From the NCBI RefSeq assembly GCF_013201895.1, contig NZ_CP053841.1, positions 558,001 to 622,000 of the forward strand: a stretch of DNA of 64,000 bases, written 5' to 3'. Source of the stretch: Campylobacter blaseri. GTDB lineage: Bacteria; Campylobacterota; Campylobacteria; Campylobacterales; Campylobacteraceae. The position numbers and the translations under genes are program-made. This document shows, piece after piece, positions 55,439 through 64,000 of the stretch. Position 1 is the stretch's first letter. Each line of letters starts with the position of its first letter. A model generated the notes under the pieces. The model saw only the letters and a program-made list of their open reading frames with translations, was not told the DNA's origin and did no database searches.

Positions 55439-57835
55439 TAAAGCTAGTTTTAAAACATTATCTATTGTGTCTACAGCTATTATTTCCAGATCATTTTTTA
55501 CTTCATCAGGTATATCTACTAAATCTCTATCATAGTTTTTTCTAGGTATTAAAACTTTTGTTATCTTTGCCTTATGTGCGGCTATCAATTTTTCTTTTAA
55601 TCCACCTATAGGAAGAATTTTTCCACTAAGAGTTAGTTCTCCTGTCATAGCTACATTTGATTTTACTTTTTTATTTGAAAAAATAGATGCAATCGCTGTT
55701 GCCATAGCTATACCAGCACTTGGACCATCTTTTGGCGTTGCACCTTCTGGCACATGTATATGAAGGTTGTAATTATTATAAATTTGAGTATCTTTTTTTT
55801 CGCTCGATTTTAAATCTTTTATAGAATTTAAAGGAATTTTAATAACCTTTTCATCAATTAAAACCTTCACGACGCTTAGTGCTATTTGAGCTGATTCTTT
55901 CATTACATCGCCTAAATGACCTGTTATTTGAAGGTTTCCTTTTCCCTCTATTTTAACAGCTTCTATCTTTAAAACATCTCCACCAACACTTGTCCAAGCA
56001 AGACCATTTACAATACCTACTTGATCATTTTTATCAACACTATCTATCTCATAAACCTTTTTATCTAAAAATTGTGGTAAATTTTTAAGATTAACCGATA
56101 TTTTTTTATTATCTTTATTTGTTAATATACTAACAGCTGCCTTTCTTAAAATATCAGCTATTCTCCTTCTTAAATTTCTAACTCCACTTTCTCTTGTATA
56201 ATCGCTTATTATAAGCTTTAGAGCACCTTCAGATATATTTACATCGCTTGGCTTAAGCCCATGTTTTTTTAACTCTTGAGGAACTAAATACCTTTTGGCA
56301 ATTTCAAATTTTTCCTGAGGGGTATATGAATTTAAATAGATAAATTCCATCCTATCACGAAGTGGAGCAGGTATGTTTGATACATCATTAGCTGTAGCTA
56401 TAAATATTATTTTACTTAAATCTATATTAAAATTTAAATAATAATCCCTATAACTATTGTTTTGCTCAGGATCTAAAATTTCAAGTAATACAGCAGTAGG
56501 GTCTCCTCTAAAGCTCTTAGCAATCTTATCTATCTCATCAAGCACCATAACAGGATTCATTTGCTTTGCATCAATTAGTCCTTGAACTATTCTTCCAGGC
56601 ATAGCACCAACATATGTTCTTCTATGGCCTCGTAGTTCATTTACATCTTCAAGTCCACCAAGAGCTATTCTTACAAGCTCTCTTTTTAAAGCCGTTGCAA
56701 TTGAGTTAGCTAAGCTGGTTTTTCCAACACCCGGAGGTCCTGCAAAGCATAAAATAACTCCATTATTTGCTTTATTTCCCATACCTCTTAGTTCTAAAAG
56801 CTCTCTTAAAGCAAAATATTCTTCAATTCTTTTTTTAGGTTTTTCTAAAGCATAATGTTCATTATCTAAAATTTTCTTAACTTCATCCATAGATGAGCGT
56901 TTTTTTGCTAATTTTTCAAAAGGAATTTCCAAAACCCAGTCTAAATAGCTTTGCACCATAGATGAGTCTGTAGAATCAGGATGAAGTCTAGAAAATTTAT
57001 CAATTTGTTTTGATATCTCTTTATAAGCATCACTATTCATATGTGGTTTTTTAAGTTCTAATTTTTTTCTATACTCATCTATTTCTAGCTCTTTGTCTTT
57101 ATCTGTGCCAAGCTCTTTTTGAATTTGTTTTAACTGCTCTTTTAAAAAGTACTCTTTGTTATTTTGTTCTATTCTTGAATGAACTTTGGATTTTATCTCT
57201 TTTTCTAGTTTTTGAGCCTCTATTTCTCTACTTATATAGTCAATTAAATTAAAAAATTTATTTTCTAAATCTTTTTCTATAAAAAACTCATAAGATTTAT
57301 TTTTTGAAAGTCTAAGTGAGCTTAGAACTAAATCTGTTAATCTATTTGGCTCTATGCTATCGTCTATAGTCCTTAAAAGGTCTGGCGGAAAGTAGTGTGT
57401 CATAGAGCTTAGAGTTTTTATCTTTTGTCTTAGAACATTTGTAAGAGGTTCTATCTTGTCGCTTTTTTTTAGATATGTTTGTATTGCTCTTACTTTAGCT
57501 ATTAGGGGTTTTTCTGATAATCCTTCAATGATCTCACCTTTATATGATCCTTGAAAGAGAATTTTAACCCTACCATCGGGTAGGTTTGTTTTTCTCATGA
57601 TATTTCCAATAACACCTGCTTTATAGATTGAGTTAAAATCTCTTTTTGTATGAAAGCTATCTTTGCTACTAGCAACCATAACCATGCTCTCTTTATCTAT
57701 AGCCTCTTCAAGGGCTAAAATATTATCTTCATCATTTAAAAATATCGGAGTTATCATAAAAGGATATAAAAAAAGTTCATCCTCTACTATTATTGGTAAC
57801 TCTTTTATAACAAGTTTGTTTTCTTTATTTTCCAT
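55433..57835 (-). CDS. lon: ATP-dependent protease Lon
   Basis: The 800-residue protease has a substrate-binding N-domain (about 1-200), a coiled-coil linker, an AAA+ module with Walker A GPPGVGKT at 366-373 and VLDEIDKI, and a Ser/Lys protease domain with Ser706 in PKDGPSAG and Lys749 in GGLKEKL. It degrades misfolded and regulatory proteins. It is 14 bases downstream of bamD on the same strand, the order I recall from C. jejuni. Confidence 0.97.
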   Translation of the reverse strand: MENKENKLVIKELPIIVEDELFLYPFMITPIFLNDEDNILALEEAIDKESMVMVASSKDSFHTKRDFNSIYKAGVIGNIMRKTNLPDGRVKILFQGSYKGEIIEGLSEKPLIAKVRAIQTYLKKSDKIEPLTNVLRQKIKTLSSMTHYFPPDLLRTIDDSIEPNRLTDLVLSSLRLSKNKSYEFFIEKDLENKFFNLIDYISREIEAQKLEKEIKSKVHSRIEQNNKEYFLKEQLKQIQKELGTDKDKELEIDEYRKKLELKKPHMNSDAYKEISKQIDKFSRLHPDSTDSSMVQSYLDWVLEIPFEKLAKKRSSMDEVKKILDNEHYALEKPKKRIEEYFALRELLELRGMGNKANNGVILCFAGPPGVGKTSLANSIATALKRELVRIALGGLEDVNELRGHRRTYVGAMPGRIVQGLIDAKQMNPVMVLDEIDKIAKSFRGDPTAVLLEILDPEQNNSYRDYYLNFNIDLSKIIFIATANDVSNIPAPLRDRMEFIYLNSYTPQEKFEIAKRYLVPQELKKHGLKPSDVNISEGALKLIISDYTRESGVRNLRRRIADILRKAAVSILTNKDNKKISVNLKNLPQFLDKKVYEIDSVDKNDQVGIVNGLAWTSVGGDVLKIEAVKIEGKGNLQITGHLGDVMKESAQIALSVVKVLIDEKVIKIPLNSIKDLKSSEKKDTQIYNNYNLHIHVPEGATPKDGPSAGIAMATAIASIFSNKKVKSNVAMTGELTLSGKILPIGGLKEKLIAAHKAKITKVLIPRKNYDRDLVDIPDEVKNDLEIIAVDTIDNVLKLALN

Positions 57836-57849
57836 TTTATCTCATTTCC

Positions 57850-58494
57850 TTACTCAAAAAATGCTCTATACCATGGAAGTTGTGGCGGTACTAAATTTGC
57901 ATCTTTTAATTTTGAATTTTGAATTTTTTCTTCATATACTTTTGCTGATATGTTTCTATCAGTTCTTTCGTATAAATCTTGTATATTTTGATCTAGATAA
58001 AACTCTGCTAGTTTAAACTTAATTAGCATAGTTTCTGCAAGTGGTCTATACTGTGTTTGAGGATAGTTAATTAAAAAATTATTTATCTCATTTATACTAT
58101 GTTTTATTAAATTTTGATTTCTATTTGGTCTTTTAAATGATTCATAGTTTGCTTTTATCTTTAAAAATGTGGCATATTCAATTTTTTCTCTAGTTCCATA
58201 TCTTCTAATATATTGATTAAGATATTCGTTTGCTTCCATATACTTATGATTATGTATGTTTGATTGAGCTAAAATAAGAAGTGTTGGCTCTAAAAGAGGT
58301 GATGATATATGTTCGCTTGAAAACTGCATATAGTGTTCATTTGCTGCTTTTAAATTTCCATCTCTTATATCTTTTGAAATTTGCTCATACCATGCATGTG
58401 GTGGCAAATTATACACACCAGATTTTTTACTTCCACAACCAGTGATTATAGCTACTATAAATGTTAAACAAATAAGCCTTATAAAAAATTTCAT
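57850..58494 (-). CDS. bamD: Outer membrane assembly lipoprotein BamD
   Basis: From the ATG at 58492-58494 the lipoprotein is 214 residues; the AAAAAAGG site is correctly spaced for it, while the ATG two codons earlier abuts the site. The lipobox is IITGCGSKK. TPR-like helices follow (WYEQISKDIRDGNLKAANEHY; YPQTQYRPLAETMLIKFKLAEFYL), as in BamD/ComL. It is an essential part of the BAM complex. fliW, which I recall between bamD and proC in C. jejuni, is absent: only about 100 bp separate the two genes. Confidence 0.88.
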   Translation of the reverse strand: MKFFIRLICLTFIVAIITGCGSKKSGVYNLPPHAWYEQISKDIRDGNLKAANEHYMQFSSEHISSPLLEPTLLILAQSNIHNHKYMEANEYLNQYIRRYGTREKIEYATFLKIKANYESFKRPNRNQNLIKHSINEINNFLINYPQTQYRPLAETMLIKFKLAEFYLDQNIQDLYERTDRNISAKVYEEKIQNSKLKDANLVPPQLPWYRAFFE

Positions 58495-58566
58495 AAACAT
58501 CCTTTTTTGATTATAATTTTAAATTCTACAATTTTACTCTTAATAAACAGCTAAATTATTGTAAAA

Positions 58567-58572
58567 TATAAT
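58567..58572 (+). promoter_or_regulatory. -10 box of the proC promoter
   Basis: A TATAAT in the short bamD/proC divergent gap. Transcription would start near 58579, close to the GAGG site before the ATG at 58597. Confidence 0.55.
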
Positions 58573-58596
58573 AAATATTTTAATATGAGGTTAAAA

Positions 58597-59331
58597 ATGG
58601 AAATTTATATTCTCGGAAATGGCTCTATGGCGGAGGCTATGGCTATAGGTTTAAGTAGCAAATTTAAAGTCATTATAGTAAGTAGAGAAAAGCAAGATAG
58701 TAGATATTTAAGTGAATTTAATATTAAAAATGAACTATACGGGCAAAAATATGATATCGAAGGGAAAAATATAATCTTAGCTTTTAAGCCATATGCATTA
58801 AAAGAGGTATCTAAAAAACTAGTTGGAAAAGCAGAAATTTGCATAAGTGTTTTGGCTATGACTAAATTAGAAGATTTAAAACACATTGATTCAAAAGTAA
58901 GAGTTTGTGCCATGCCTAATATAGCAGCAAAATTTAAAGCTTCAACAACTATTTACTATACAAATGATGATGATAGCAAAGCAGCTCAAATATTAAAAGA
59001 GTTTGGTGATATATATAGAGTTTATAGTGATGATGAGTTTAAAATATCTGGCGTAGTTAGTGGATGTGTGCCTGCTTATCTTGCATTAATTAATGAAGCT
59101 TTACAAAATGGTTGTGTTAGAGAGGGCATAAACAAGGAATTAGCTAGGAGTTTGGTTAATTCATCTTTTAAAAGCAGTGTAGAATTAATGCAAAATTTTC
59201 ATCCAGCAATTATGAAAGAAAAAGTATGCTCCCCTAAAGGTATGACAATAGAAGGAGTCTATTTTCTTGAAAAAAATGGCATTAGAGGTATTTTTATGGA
59301 AGCACTAAATAGAAGTATTAATAAAAAATAA
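58597..59331 (+). CDS. proC: Pyrroline-5-carboxylate reductase
   Basis: From the ATG at 58597 the enzyme is 244 residues and opens directly with the Rossmann strand IYILGNGSMAEAMAIGL. The GAGG site at 58587-58590 fits this start, whereas the in-frame ATG at 58585 overlaps that site. The C-terminal helical region has VSGCVPAYLALINEAL and KVCSPKGMTIEGVYFLE, the proline-binding motifs. It catalyses the last step of proline synthesis. Confidence 0.92.
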   Translation: MEIYILGNGSMAEAMAIGLSSKFKVIIVSREKQDSRYLSEFNIKNELYGQKYDIEGKNIILAFKPYALKEVSKKLVGKAEICISVLAMTKLEDLKHIDSKVRVCAMPNIAAKFKASTTIYYTNDDDSKAAQILKEFGDIYRVYSDDEFKISGVVSGCVPAYLALINEALQNGCVREGINKELARSLVNSSFKSSVELMQNFHPAIMKEKVCSPKGMTIEGVYFLEKNGIRGIFMEALNRSINKK

Positions 59332-59376
59332 TTTAAAATAAATATATAGTTGTTTTGCATTTAAGTTTTATTTAGA

Positions 59377-59382
59377 TATAAT
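59377..59382 (+). promoter_or_regulatory. -10 box of the minor-pilin operon
   Basis: A TATAAT in a T/A-rich context 35 bases before the first minor-pilin start (59418). The next upstream gene ends at 59331, so this is likely the operon promoter. Confidence 0.55.
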
Positions 59383-59417
59383 ATAGGTATTAAATAAAGT
59401 TAAGTTGGGATAATTAA

Positions 59418-60173
59418 ATGAAAAAAGGCTTTTCTCTCATAGAGTTAGTGTTTGCTATTGTTATTATAGGTATTTCAGTGAGTGTACTGCCTAGAATAAT
59501 TGTTCAATCTCAAAAATCAAACGAATTTGCTATTAAACAAGAACTGATATTTCATGCTAAATCCATGATGGGAAGAGTAATGCAAGGTGCTTGGGATAGT
59601 GGTCATTTGCAAGTAGGATGTAGATACTCTCCGGCATGTGATGATGCAAATATAACACAAGTCAACAACTTTCCTATGCCTGTTCCAATTTACAATATAG
59701 CCCTGCAAGGCGGAAATGCAAATGAAAGAGTTGGAATTTTGAATTTTTCTAAAAAATTTCCAGGAGAGTCGGATAATCTAAGATGGTTTAGTAAGGGTGG
59801 TTTTATTTCAACTGCTCCTATTAATTTTGGTAGAACAAGTCATGGTATTCAGAGAAATTTAAATGATATTGATGATTTCAATGATCAAAACTTTACAATA
59901 AATCCATTACAAGATAATGGTGACTTTTTAATCAGAACTACCGTAAGGGTATCTGTTAACTATATGAGAGACAATTGGAATCTTGGTAATCATAGAAATG
60001 AACTAAACATAATAAAAAATTTAAGTAATGATAACACGGGAGTTTCAGCAACAGCCACCAATATAAAAAGAGTTATAGTAGATGCTTTTGATGGAGACAT
60101 TTATAATGTTAGACTAGTAGGGTATTTTACAAATATAGGGCAGGCATTTTTTAGAACTAAAGAGTGGAAATAA
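59418..60173 (+). CDS. Type II/IV minor pseudopilin, PilV-like position
   Basis: The 251-residue protein starts with a class III signal: basic KKG, then FSLIELVFAIVIIGISV, so cleavage by a prepilin peptidase before Phe4 is expected, with Glu at +5 of the mature protein. The rest is a strand-rich periplasmic head with a Cys pair (VGCRYSPACDD). It is first in a set of three pilin-like genes. In C. jejuni, as I recall, ctsT of the transformation system follows proC, so DNA uptake is a possible role. Adhesive pilus assembly is the alternative. Confidence 0.82.
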   Translation: MKKGFSLIELVFAIVIIGISVSVLPRIIVQSQKSNEFAIKQELIFHAKSMMGRVMQGAWDSGHLQVGCRYSPACDDANITQVNNFPMPVPIYNIALQGGNANERVGILNFSKKFPGESDNLRWFSKGGFISTAPINFGRTSHGIQRNLNDIDDFNDQNFTINPLQDNGDFLIRTTVRVSVNYMRDNWNLGNHRNELNIIKNLSNDNTGVSATATNIKRVIVDAFDGDIYNVRLVGYFTNIGQAFFRTKEWK

Positions 60174-60174
60174 T

Positions 60175-61104
60175 ATGAAAAATAATTTTAAAAAAGGCTT
60201 TACTTTAATTGAACTTGTTATGGTCATAGTCATAGTAGGAATTATCTCAACTATAGCTACGGATATATATCTAAATATTTATAGAAACTATGTTTATTCA
60301 AAAATTATAAATGAACTAGAGTATAAAACAGATGCTTTGCTAGAAAAGATAAGTGCAATGCTTACAGATAGAGTTAAGGGAAGTGTGATTGGCAGAAAGC
60401 CAGAGATATCACATGCAATAAATAAAGATATAATATCAATATATGATAGTAAGCTAGATGAAAAATACACTATACTTGAATGGATAGGAGCAAGCTCAGA
60501 AAGTAGAAATTTTGGTGGTGCAAACAGCATTGGTTGGAGCGGTTTTGCAGATATAGATAATAGTAGTTTAGCCGTAGGATTAATAAGCCCTGGAAGTAAC
60601 TTTAAAGATATAAAAGATAACAGCATTCTAGTTGGAAGTAATTCCAATAACTTAGCTGTTATATTTAACCATCTATTAATAGGAGATGGAAATGGATATG
60701 GATTTTATGGAACTAGTGGTGCTAGTAATAATATAATGAATGTTAGTTTGCAAAACAACCAAGAGGTTTTGAAAGTACCTTCATCAGCTTATTCAGGAGA
60801 TATATCTGAGAATTATATTTTAGCACATACTGCATATGCCATTGTTCCTGATGAGGTAGTTAATGGTAGATTTAATTTGAGATTATTTTATAATTATAGA
60901 CCTTGGAATGGTGGACAAACATATCAGAATGGAACCTCAACTATACTTGCAAGAGATGTTACTGTTTTTAGATTTAGAAGTTTAGAACAAAATATAGAGG
61001 TAAAAATTTGCATGCAAGGGCAAAATTTAAAAGAAGATGGAACTACCACTCCAAATAGCTTTGGAGATGGTTTTATAGTATGTAAAACAAAGGTGGTGTA
61101 CTAA
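60175..61104 (+). CDS. Type II/IV minor pseudopilin, PilW/GspJ-like position
   Basis: The 309-residue product has the prepilin signal KKGFTLIELVMVIVIVGIIS and a large C-terminal head (over 250 residues) rich in Ser, Asn and Gly with a C-terminal Cys pair (VKICMQG... FIVCKT). It begins one base after the previous gene and ends at the start codon of the next, so the three are coupled. Size and order suggest a PilW/GspJ-like tip component. Family assignment is firm only for the N-terminus. Confidence 0.82.
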   Translation: MKNNFKKGFTLIELVMVIVIVGIISTIATDIYLNIYRNYVYSKIINELEYKTDALLEKISAMLTDRVKGSVIGRKPEISHAINKDIISIYDSKLDEKYTILEWIGASSESRNFGGANSIGWSGFADIDNSSLAVGLISPGSNFKDIKDNSILVGSNSNNLAVIFNHLLIGDGNGYGFYGTSGASNNIMNVSLQNNQEVLKVPSSAYSGDISENYILAHTAYAIVPDEVVNGRFNLRLFYNYRPWNGGQTYQNGTSTILARDVTVFRFRSLEQNIEVKICMQGQNLKEDGTTTPNSFGDGFIVCKTKVVY

Positions 61105-61556
61105 TGAAGCGAGGATTTAGCTTAATAATGGCTGTGTTTTTTGTAGTTTTAATAGCTACTTTAGGCATGATGGCACTTAGTTTTTCCACTAGTACTATAA
61201 AACAATCTTCTAATATATATTTAAGAGAACAAGCCGAAGTGTTAGCAAGAAGTGCTGCTGAGATTGCAATAATGGCAATGCAAGATCATAATTATTCTAC
61301 AAATTGCTTAAAAAATGTTAAAGTTTTTTATCCATCTGGAGGAGTAAATGCTATTTTAGAAGCAAAAGTTTCTATGTGGTATTTTGATAGAAATCTTACA
61401 GGGTGTAGTAATAGAATTCTTTCAGCAATATACACATTAGAAGATAGGCATAATATAGTAGATAACATTGCGATGCTAGATATATCAGTAAAAAGCATAA
61501 ACAACTCAACAACTGAACCAATTAGCTTACATAAAAGAATAATTCAAAGACCTTAA
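61104..61556 (+). CDS. Type II/IV minor pseudopilin, PilX/GspK-like position
   Basis: The 150-residue protein begins KRGFSLIMAVFFVVLIATLGMMALSFS. It lacks the usual Glu at +5, which is Met/Ala here, as in many PilX/GspK tip proteins. A conserved-looking REQAEVLARSAAEIAIMAMQD helix and two cysteines (NCLKN, GCSN) follow. The missing Glu suggests it caps the pseudopilus. It starts on the stop codon of the previous gene (overlap of one base) and is twelve bases before hpf. Confidence 0.78.
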   Translation: MKRGFSLIMAVFFVVLIATLGMMALSFSTSTIKQSSNIYLREQAEVLARSAAEIAIMAMQDHNYSTNCLKNVKVFYPSGGVNAILEAKVSMWYFDRNLTGCSNRILSAIYTLEDRHNIVDNIAMLDISVKSINNSTTEPISLHKRIIQRP

Positions 61557-61568
61557 AAAGGAGAAAAA

Positions 61569-62111
61569 ATGAATATTAGTATTACTGGAAAACAATTTGA
61601 ACTCACTGAATCTATAAAAAACTATATAGTTAGTGCTTTTGAGAGTTTTGAAAAATATAATTTAGATATTATTTCCATTAGATGTGTTATTTCTGCTGAT
61701 GAAAAAAAAGGCAGAAAAGGCTTTGTTGTTGATCTAGCATTGAACTTAGCTAGAAAAGACACTATCGTAATTAGTGGTAAAGATAAAGACCTATATGCTG
61801 CAATTGATAGCATAGCAACTAGAGCTTCAAAGGTTCTAAGAAGACACCATGATAAAAACATAACTGTTAAAAACAAAGATGAGATAAAAGAGCAACTTCT
61901 AGATATGCACGATGCTATTACTAGCGAAGAGCTAGAAGATATAGATGAGATAGTACCAATGGAGCTTGAAATATATAAGCCGCTTGAGATAGAAGAGGCT
62001 TTAAGTATCCTAAAATCAGATGATACTAAACAATTTTTAGTATTTTATGATATGGATGCAAAGTTAAGAGTTTTATATAGAAGAAAAGATGGAAAATTTG
62101 GTCTTTATTAA
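61569..62111 (+). CDS. hpf: Long-form ribosome hibernation-promoting factor
   Basis: The 180-residue protein has an N-terminal RaiA/YfiA domain (MNISITGKQFELTESIKNYI... YAAIDSIATRASKVLRRHHDK) and a C-terminal dimerisation domain (KPLEIEEALSILKSDDTKQFLVFYD... VLYRRKDGKFGLY). The long form drives formation of 100S ribosome dimers in stationary phase. GGAG precedes the ATG. Its position between minor pilins and a surface protein is unexpected and may reflect a shared promoter only. Confidence 0.93.
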   Translation: MNISITGKQFELTESIKNYIVSAFESFEKYNLDIISIRCVISADEKKGRKGFVVDLALNLARKDTIVISGKDKDLYAAIDSIATRASKVLRRHHDKNITVKNKDEIKEQLLDMHDAITSEELEDIDEIVPMELEIYKPLEIEEALSILKSDDTKQFLVFYDMDAKLRVLYRRKDGKFGLY

Positions 62112-62133
62112 TAGCCAAATGAAAGGATTTAAG

Positions 62134-64000
62134 ATGTTGTTTAGTAAAGATAAGTTTTTTAATTTTAAAAAAATTAAGATATTAATTGGACTTTTTTCTT
62201 TTTTTGTTGCCTTTAGTGGTTTGGAGGCTAGAATTTTGCCATTTAACTACTTTAATGTTGAATACAATAAATGTATGGATGAGGAAATAGCTAAAAGATA
62301 TATAGGTTACAATTATGGTAAAGAATATGAAAAAGCACGTAAGGAAGCCTACGGTGAGTGTAAGAAAAAAGCATTAGAAATTTGCAATGCTTCATATTTT
62401 AGAATGTCAAATGGCATAACAGGTTTCTTAGGTGCAAACCTATATGCAGGAAATAAAATATATAAAAGAGCCGATTTGCCAGATACAGTACCAACAGGCG
62501 AAGAATATGAGATATATAAAGAGTGCCAAAACTATTATCCAAAGCTTGGTGGATATGGAAAAATTTCTCAATTTAAATGTCTAGATAGTGAATATCTAGG
62601 GTTGGCTTCTGCTGGAAAAACTTGTAAAGAAGTTTATGGAGTTACAGTTGAAAATAAATTTGGTAAAGATTTTTTAGAATATATATACCGCGGTGAGATT
62701 GAAGGATGTAGAGTTTGTAAAAAAATAGATGAGAATGAACACCTTGTAAAGGCTCCAGGATATGAGGTTATTAAAACAGATTGGGAAAATGGCAAAACAG
62801 TATTTGCTACTCCTGCAACAAAATGTGCTTCAAGTTACTTTCCTAATAGGCATAACTTTGCTAAACAAATAGTTAGTGATGACAAGTTAAATGATCCAAA
62901 ATTAACTTTGGATGAAAAATATAGTTGTGATCATATAATAGACTATCAAGATATGTGTGGTGATTTAGGTAGGTTAGTAAGAAAAGAAGACGGTAAATGT
63001 TATGGAGCTGCAGGTATAGCTGAAAGAACGCCTATCCCAAAAGCACCTATGATATATGCATTTGCTACAGATGAGAGAATAACTGACGTTGTTGTAAGCA
63101 AGGATAGAATAGAATGCAAAATTTGTACAGAAGAAAAAGAAACTACAACAACAGAAGATGTATTTTTGGTTGGTGAGCAAAGTGAAAAACCTATGATGGA
63201 GTGGTCTATGGCTTGCCATGAAGATGGATATCAATGCGATAGAGGGGTAGGTAACAAAGAAAATCCAGGTAGTATAAAAGATACTATAAAAGCACAAGAA
63301 CTAAAAGGAGCTAAATTTTCCAGTTATAATGGCAAAGCCAATCAACTAAAACCAAGATTTATACCAAATGGTAATTATCCCTTAAATGATTATGTTAAAA
63401 ACTTAACTCAAAATGTTGTTTATGGTGATTTTCTAAGCACAGGAGCTTCTATAATTAAAGGGCAATTTAATCCAAAAAATGTTAAGGATAAAAACAATGA
63501 TTCTGAATTTATACAAGATATAAAACACAATGCATATAAATTTGAAAGAGAATATTCTACATTTTTTAGGGATAGAGAAAAAAGTGATTCAATTGTTAAA
63601 AAAGAGTATTCAAACTCAGCAACAGCAAAACTTGAAGTACCTACTATAAAAGACAAACATGGAAAAATTTTGAAAATAGAAGGTAAAGATATTGTATATG
63701 CAAGACTTTATTGGCAAGGTATGTTTTATGCAGCTAATGATACTCCTTCAGCCTTTGCTCAAGCAAAATATGCAGACTTTTATAAAGAGATAGAAGGATA
63801 TAGAAATGTAGCTATACAAGTTGGTGATATGGATCCTATAAAATTAACTGCAAGTATGAATGATACTTATGCTGCTTATTCTTATTCACCATTCATAACC
63901 AATGTTTTTAACCAACCTGATTTAATTGCAAGAAATAGAGTTGGTTTTAGAATGTTTTATAGCGCAAGTGCGGATGTAACTGACATTATAAGAGAAAATT
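62134..64000 (+). CDS. Large cysteine-rich exported protein, partial (C-terminus outside window)
   Basis: The open frame continues past the window end; at least 622 residues are visible. ATG at 62134 is preferred because AAAGGA lies six bases upstream; an in-frame ATG at 62119 overlaps that site. A signal peptide (about 1-32, ending GLEA) is followed by a region with 16 cysteines in about 370 residues, including CRVC and CKIC pairs. Near residue 523 a stretch YARLYWQG begins, and near 614 ADVTDII occurs; this pair marks a beta-rich domain common in secreted surface proteins. It starts 22 bases after hpf. It may be a pilus-associated adhesin in the manner of PilY1, but homology to PilY1 is not visible. 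Confidence 0.75.
   Translation, partial: MLFSKDKFFNFKKIKILIGLFSFFVAFSGLEARILPFNYFNVEYNKCMDEEIAKRYIGYNYGKEYEKARKEAYGECKKKALEICNASYFRMSNGITGFLGANLYAGNKIYKRADLPDTVPTGEEYEIYKECQNYYPKLGGYGKISQFKCLDSEYLGLASAGKTCKEVYGVTVENKFGKDFLEYIYRGEIEGCRVCKKIDENEHLVKAPGYEVIKTDWENGKTVFATPATKCASSYFPNRHNFAKQIVSDDKLNDPKLTLDEKYSCDHIIDYQDMCGDLGRLVRKEDGKCYGAAGIAERTPIPKAPMIYAFATDERITDVVVSKDRIECKICTEEKETTTTEDVFLVGEQSEKPMMEWSMACHEDGYQCDRGVGNKENPGSIKDTIKAQELKGAKFSSYNGKANQLKPRFIPNGNYPLNDYVKNLTQNVVYGDFLSTGASIIKGQFNPKNVKDKNNDSEFIQDIKHNAYKFEREYSTFFRDREKSDSIVKKEYSNSATAKLEVPTIKDKHGKILKIEGKDIVYARLYWQGMFYAANDTPSAFAQAKYADFYKEIEGYRNVAIQVGDMDPIKLTASMNDTYAAYSYSPFITNVFNQPDLIARNRVGFRMFYSASADVTDIIREN

Noticed and set aside
57663-58016. 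117-codon plus-strand ORF across the lon/bamD junction
   Set aside because: Antisense to two firmly identified genes.
60294-60647. 117-codon minus-strand ORF
   Set aside because: Lies wholly inside the second minor-pilin gene; Leu/Ser-rich shadow with no start signal.
62974-63297. 107-codon minus-strand ORF rich in Cys and Phe
   Set aside because: Antisense shadow of the large surface protein, whose frame is open throughout with a ribosome-binding site and signal peptide.

Overview
The window is a dense stretch of chromosome (about 30% G+C by eye) from an epsilonproteobacterium, very probably a Campylobacter. The protein families, the extended TATAAT promoters without a clear -35, and the gene order all fit. 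Several blocks follow the order I recall from Campylobacter jejuni: hemH/oxidoreductase/alaS/maf/pbp1A, clpA-clpS-thioredoxin-smpB-ispE-truB-uvrD-pepF-sstT-metK-lnt-yajC-secDF-leuS-lptE-folC-M23-mfd, rpe-dnaQ/rpmB, and lon-bamD/proC. csrA (expected between truB and ispE) and fliW (expected between bamD and proC) are both missing from their usual places. With the low G+C, this suggests a non-flagellated species such as C. ureolyticus or C. hominis; that is inference.

Layout. 1-10.8 kb: a partial pentapeptide-like gene, a tightly overlapping alaS-(membrane protein)-maf-pbp1A operon on the minus strand, a divergent oxidoreductase-hemH pair, ftsI and aat. 10.8-22.9 kb: an accessory block lying between aat and clpA, which I recall as neighbours in C. 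jejuni. It holds the fused cytochrome c synthase ccsBA, a small lipoprotein, the octahaem sulfite reductase gene mccA, a gene fusing rhodanese, six haem c sites and a membrane cytochrome b, an LprI-like gene, and an A+T-rich operon of unknown genes including a 28-codon ORF. 22.9-49.2 kb: proteolysis (clpA, clpS, smpB, an SspB-like adaptor), isoprenoid and RNA modification genes, DNA repair (uvrD, mfd, magIII), Sec export, leuS, folC and cell wall genes. 49.2-49.8 kb: a gene-poor gap. 49.8-59.3 kb: alr-dnaQ-rpe, rpmB, a potassium channel, small unknowns, a PAS protein, lon, bamD and proC. 59.4 kb to the end: three minor-pilin-like genes, hpf, and a large cysteine-rich surface protein that runs off the window.

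The most interesting part is 10.8-19.1 kb. MccA carries seven CxxCH sites plus one C-x17-CH site and candidate copper-ligand cysteines. It is followed by a single polypeptide that could take electrons from quinol through haem b to six haem c groups and that also has an exported rhodanese domain. A haem-attachment enzyme is encoded 0.9 kb away. Together they look like a compact periplasmic sulfite/sulfane-sulfur respiratory unit in which the fusion protein replaces the separate MccCD-type electron donor. Other notable items are a 170-bp tandem duplication scar at the truB/ispE junction, the paired absence of csrA and fliW, a likely SspB adaptor, and perfect hairpin terminators shared by convergent genes. 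I saw no rRNA, tRNA, CRISPR array, insertion sequence or poly-G contingency tract.
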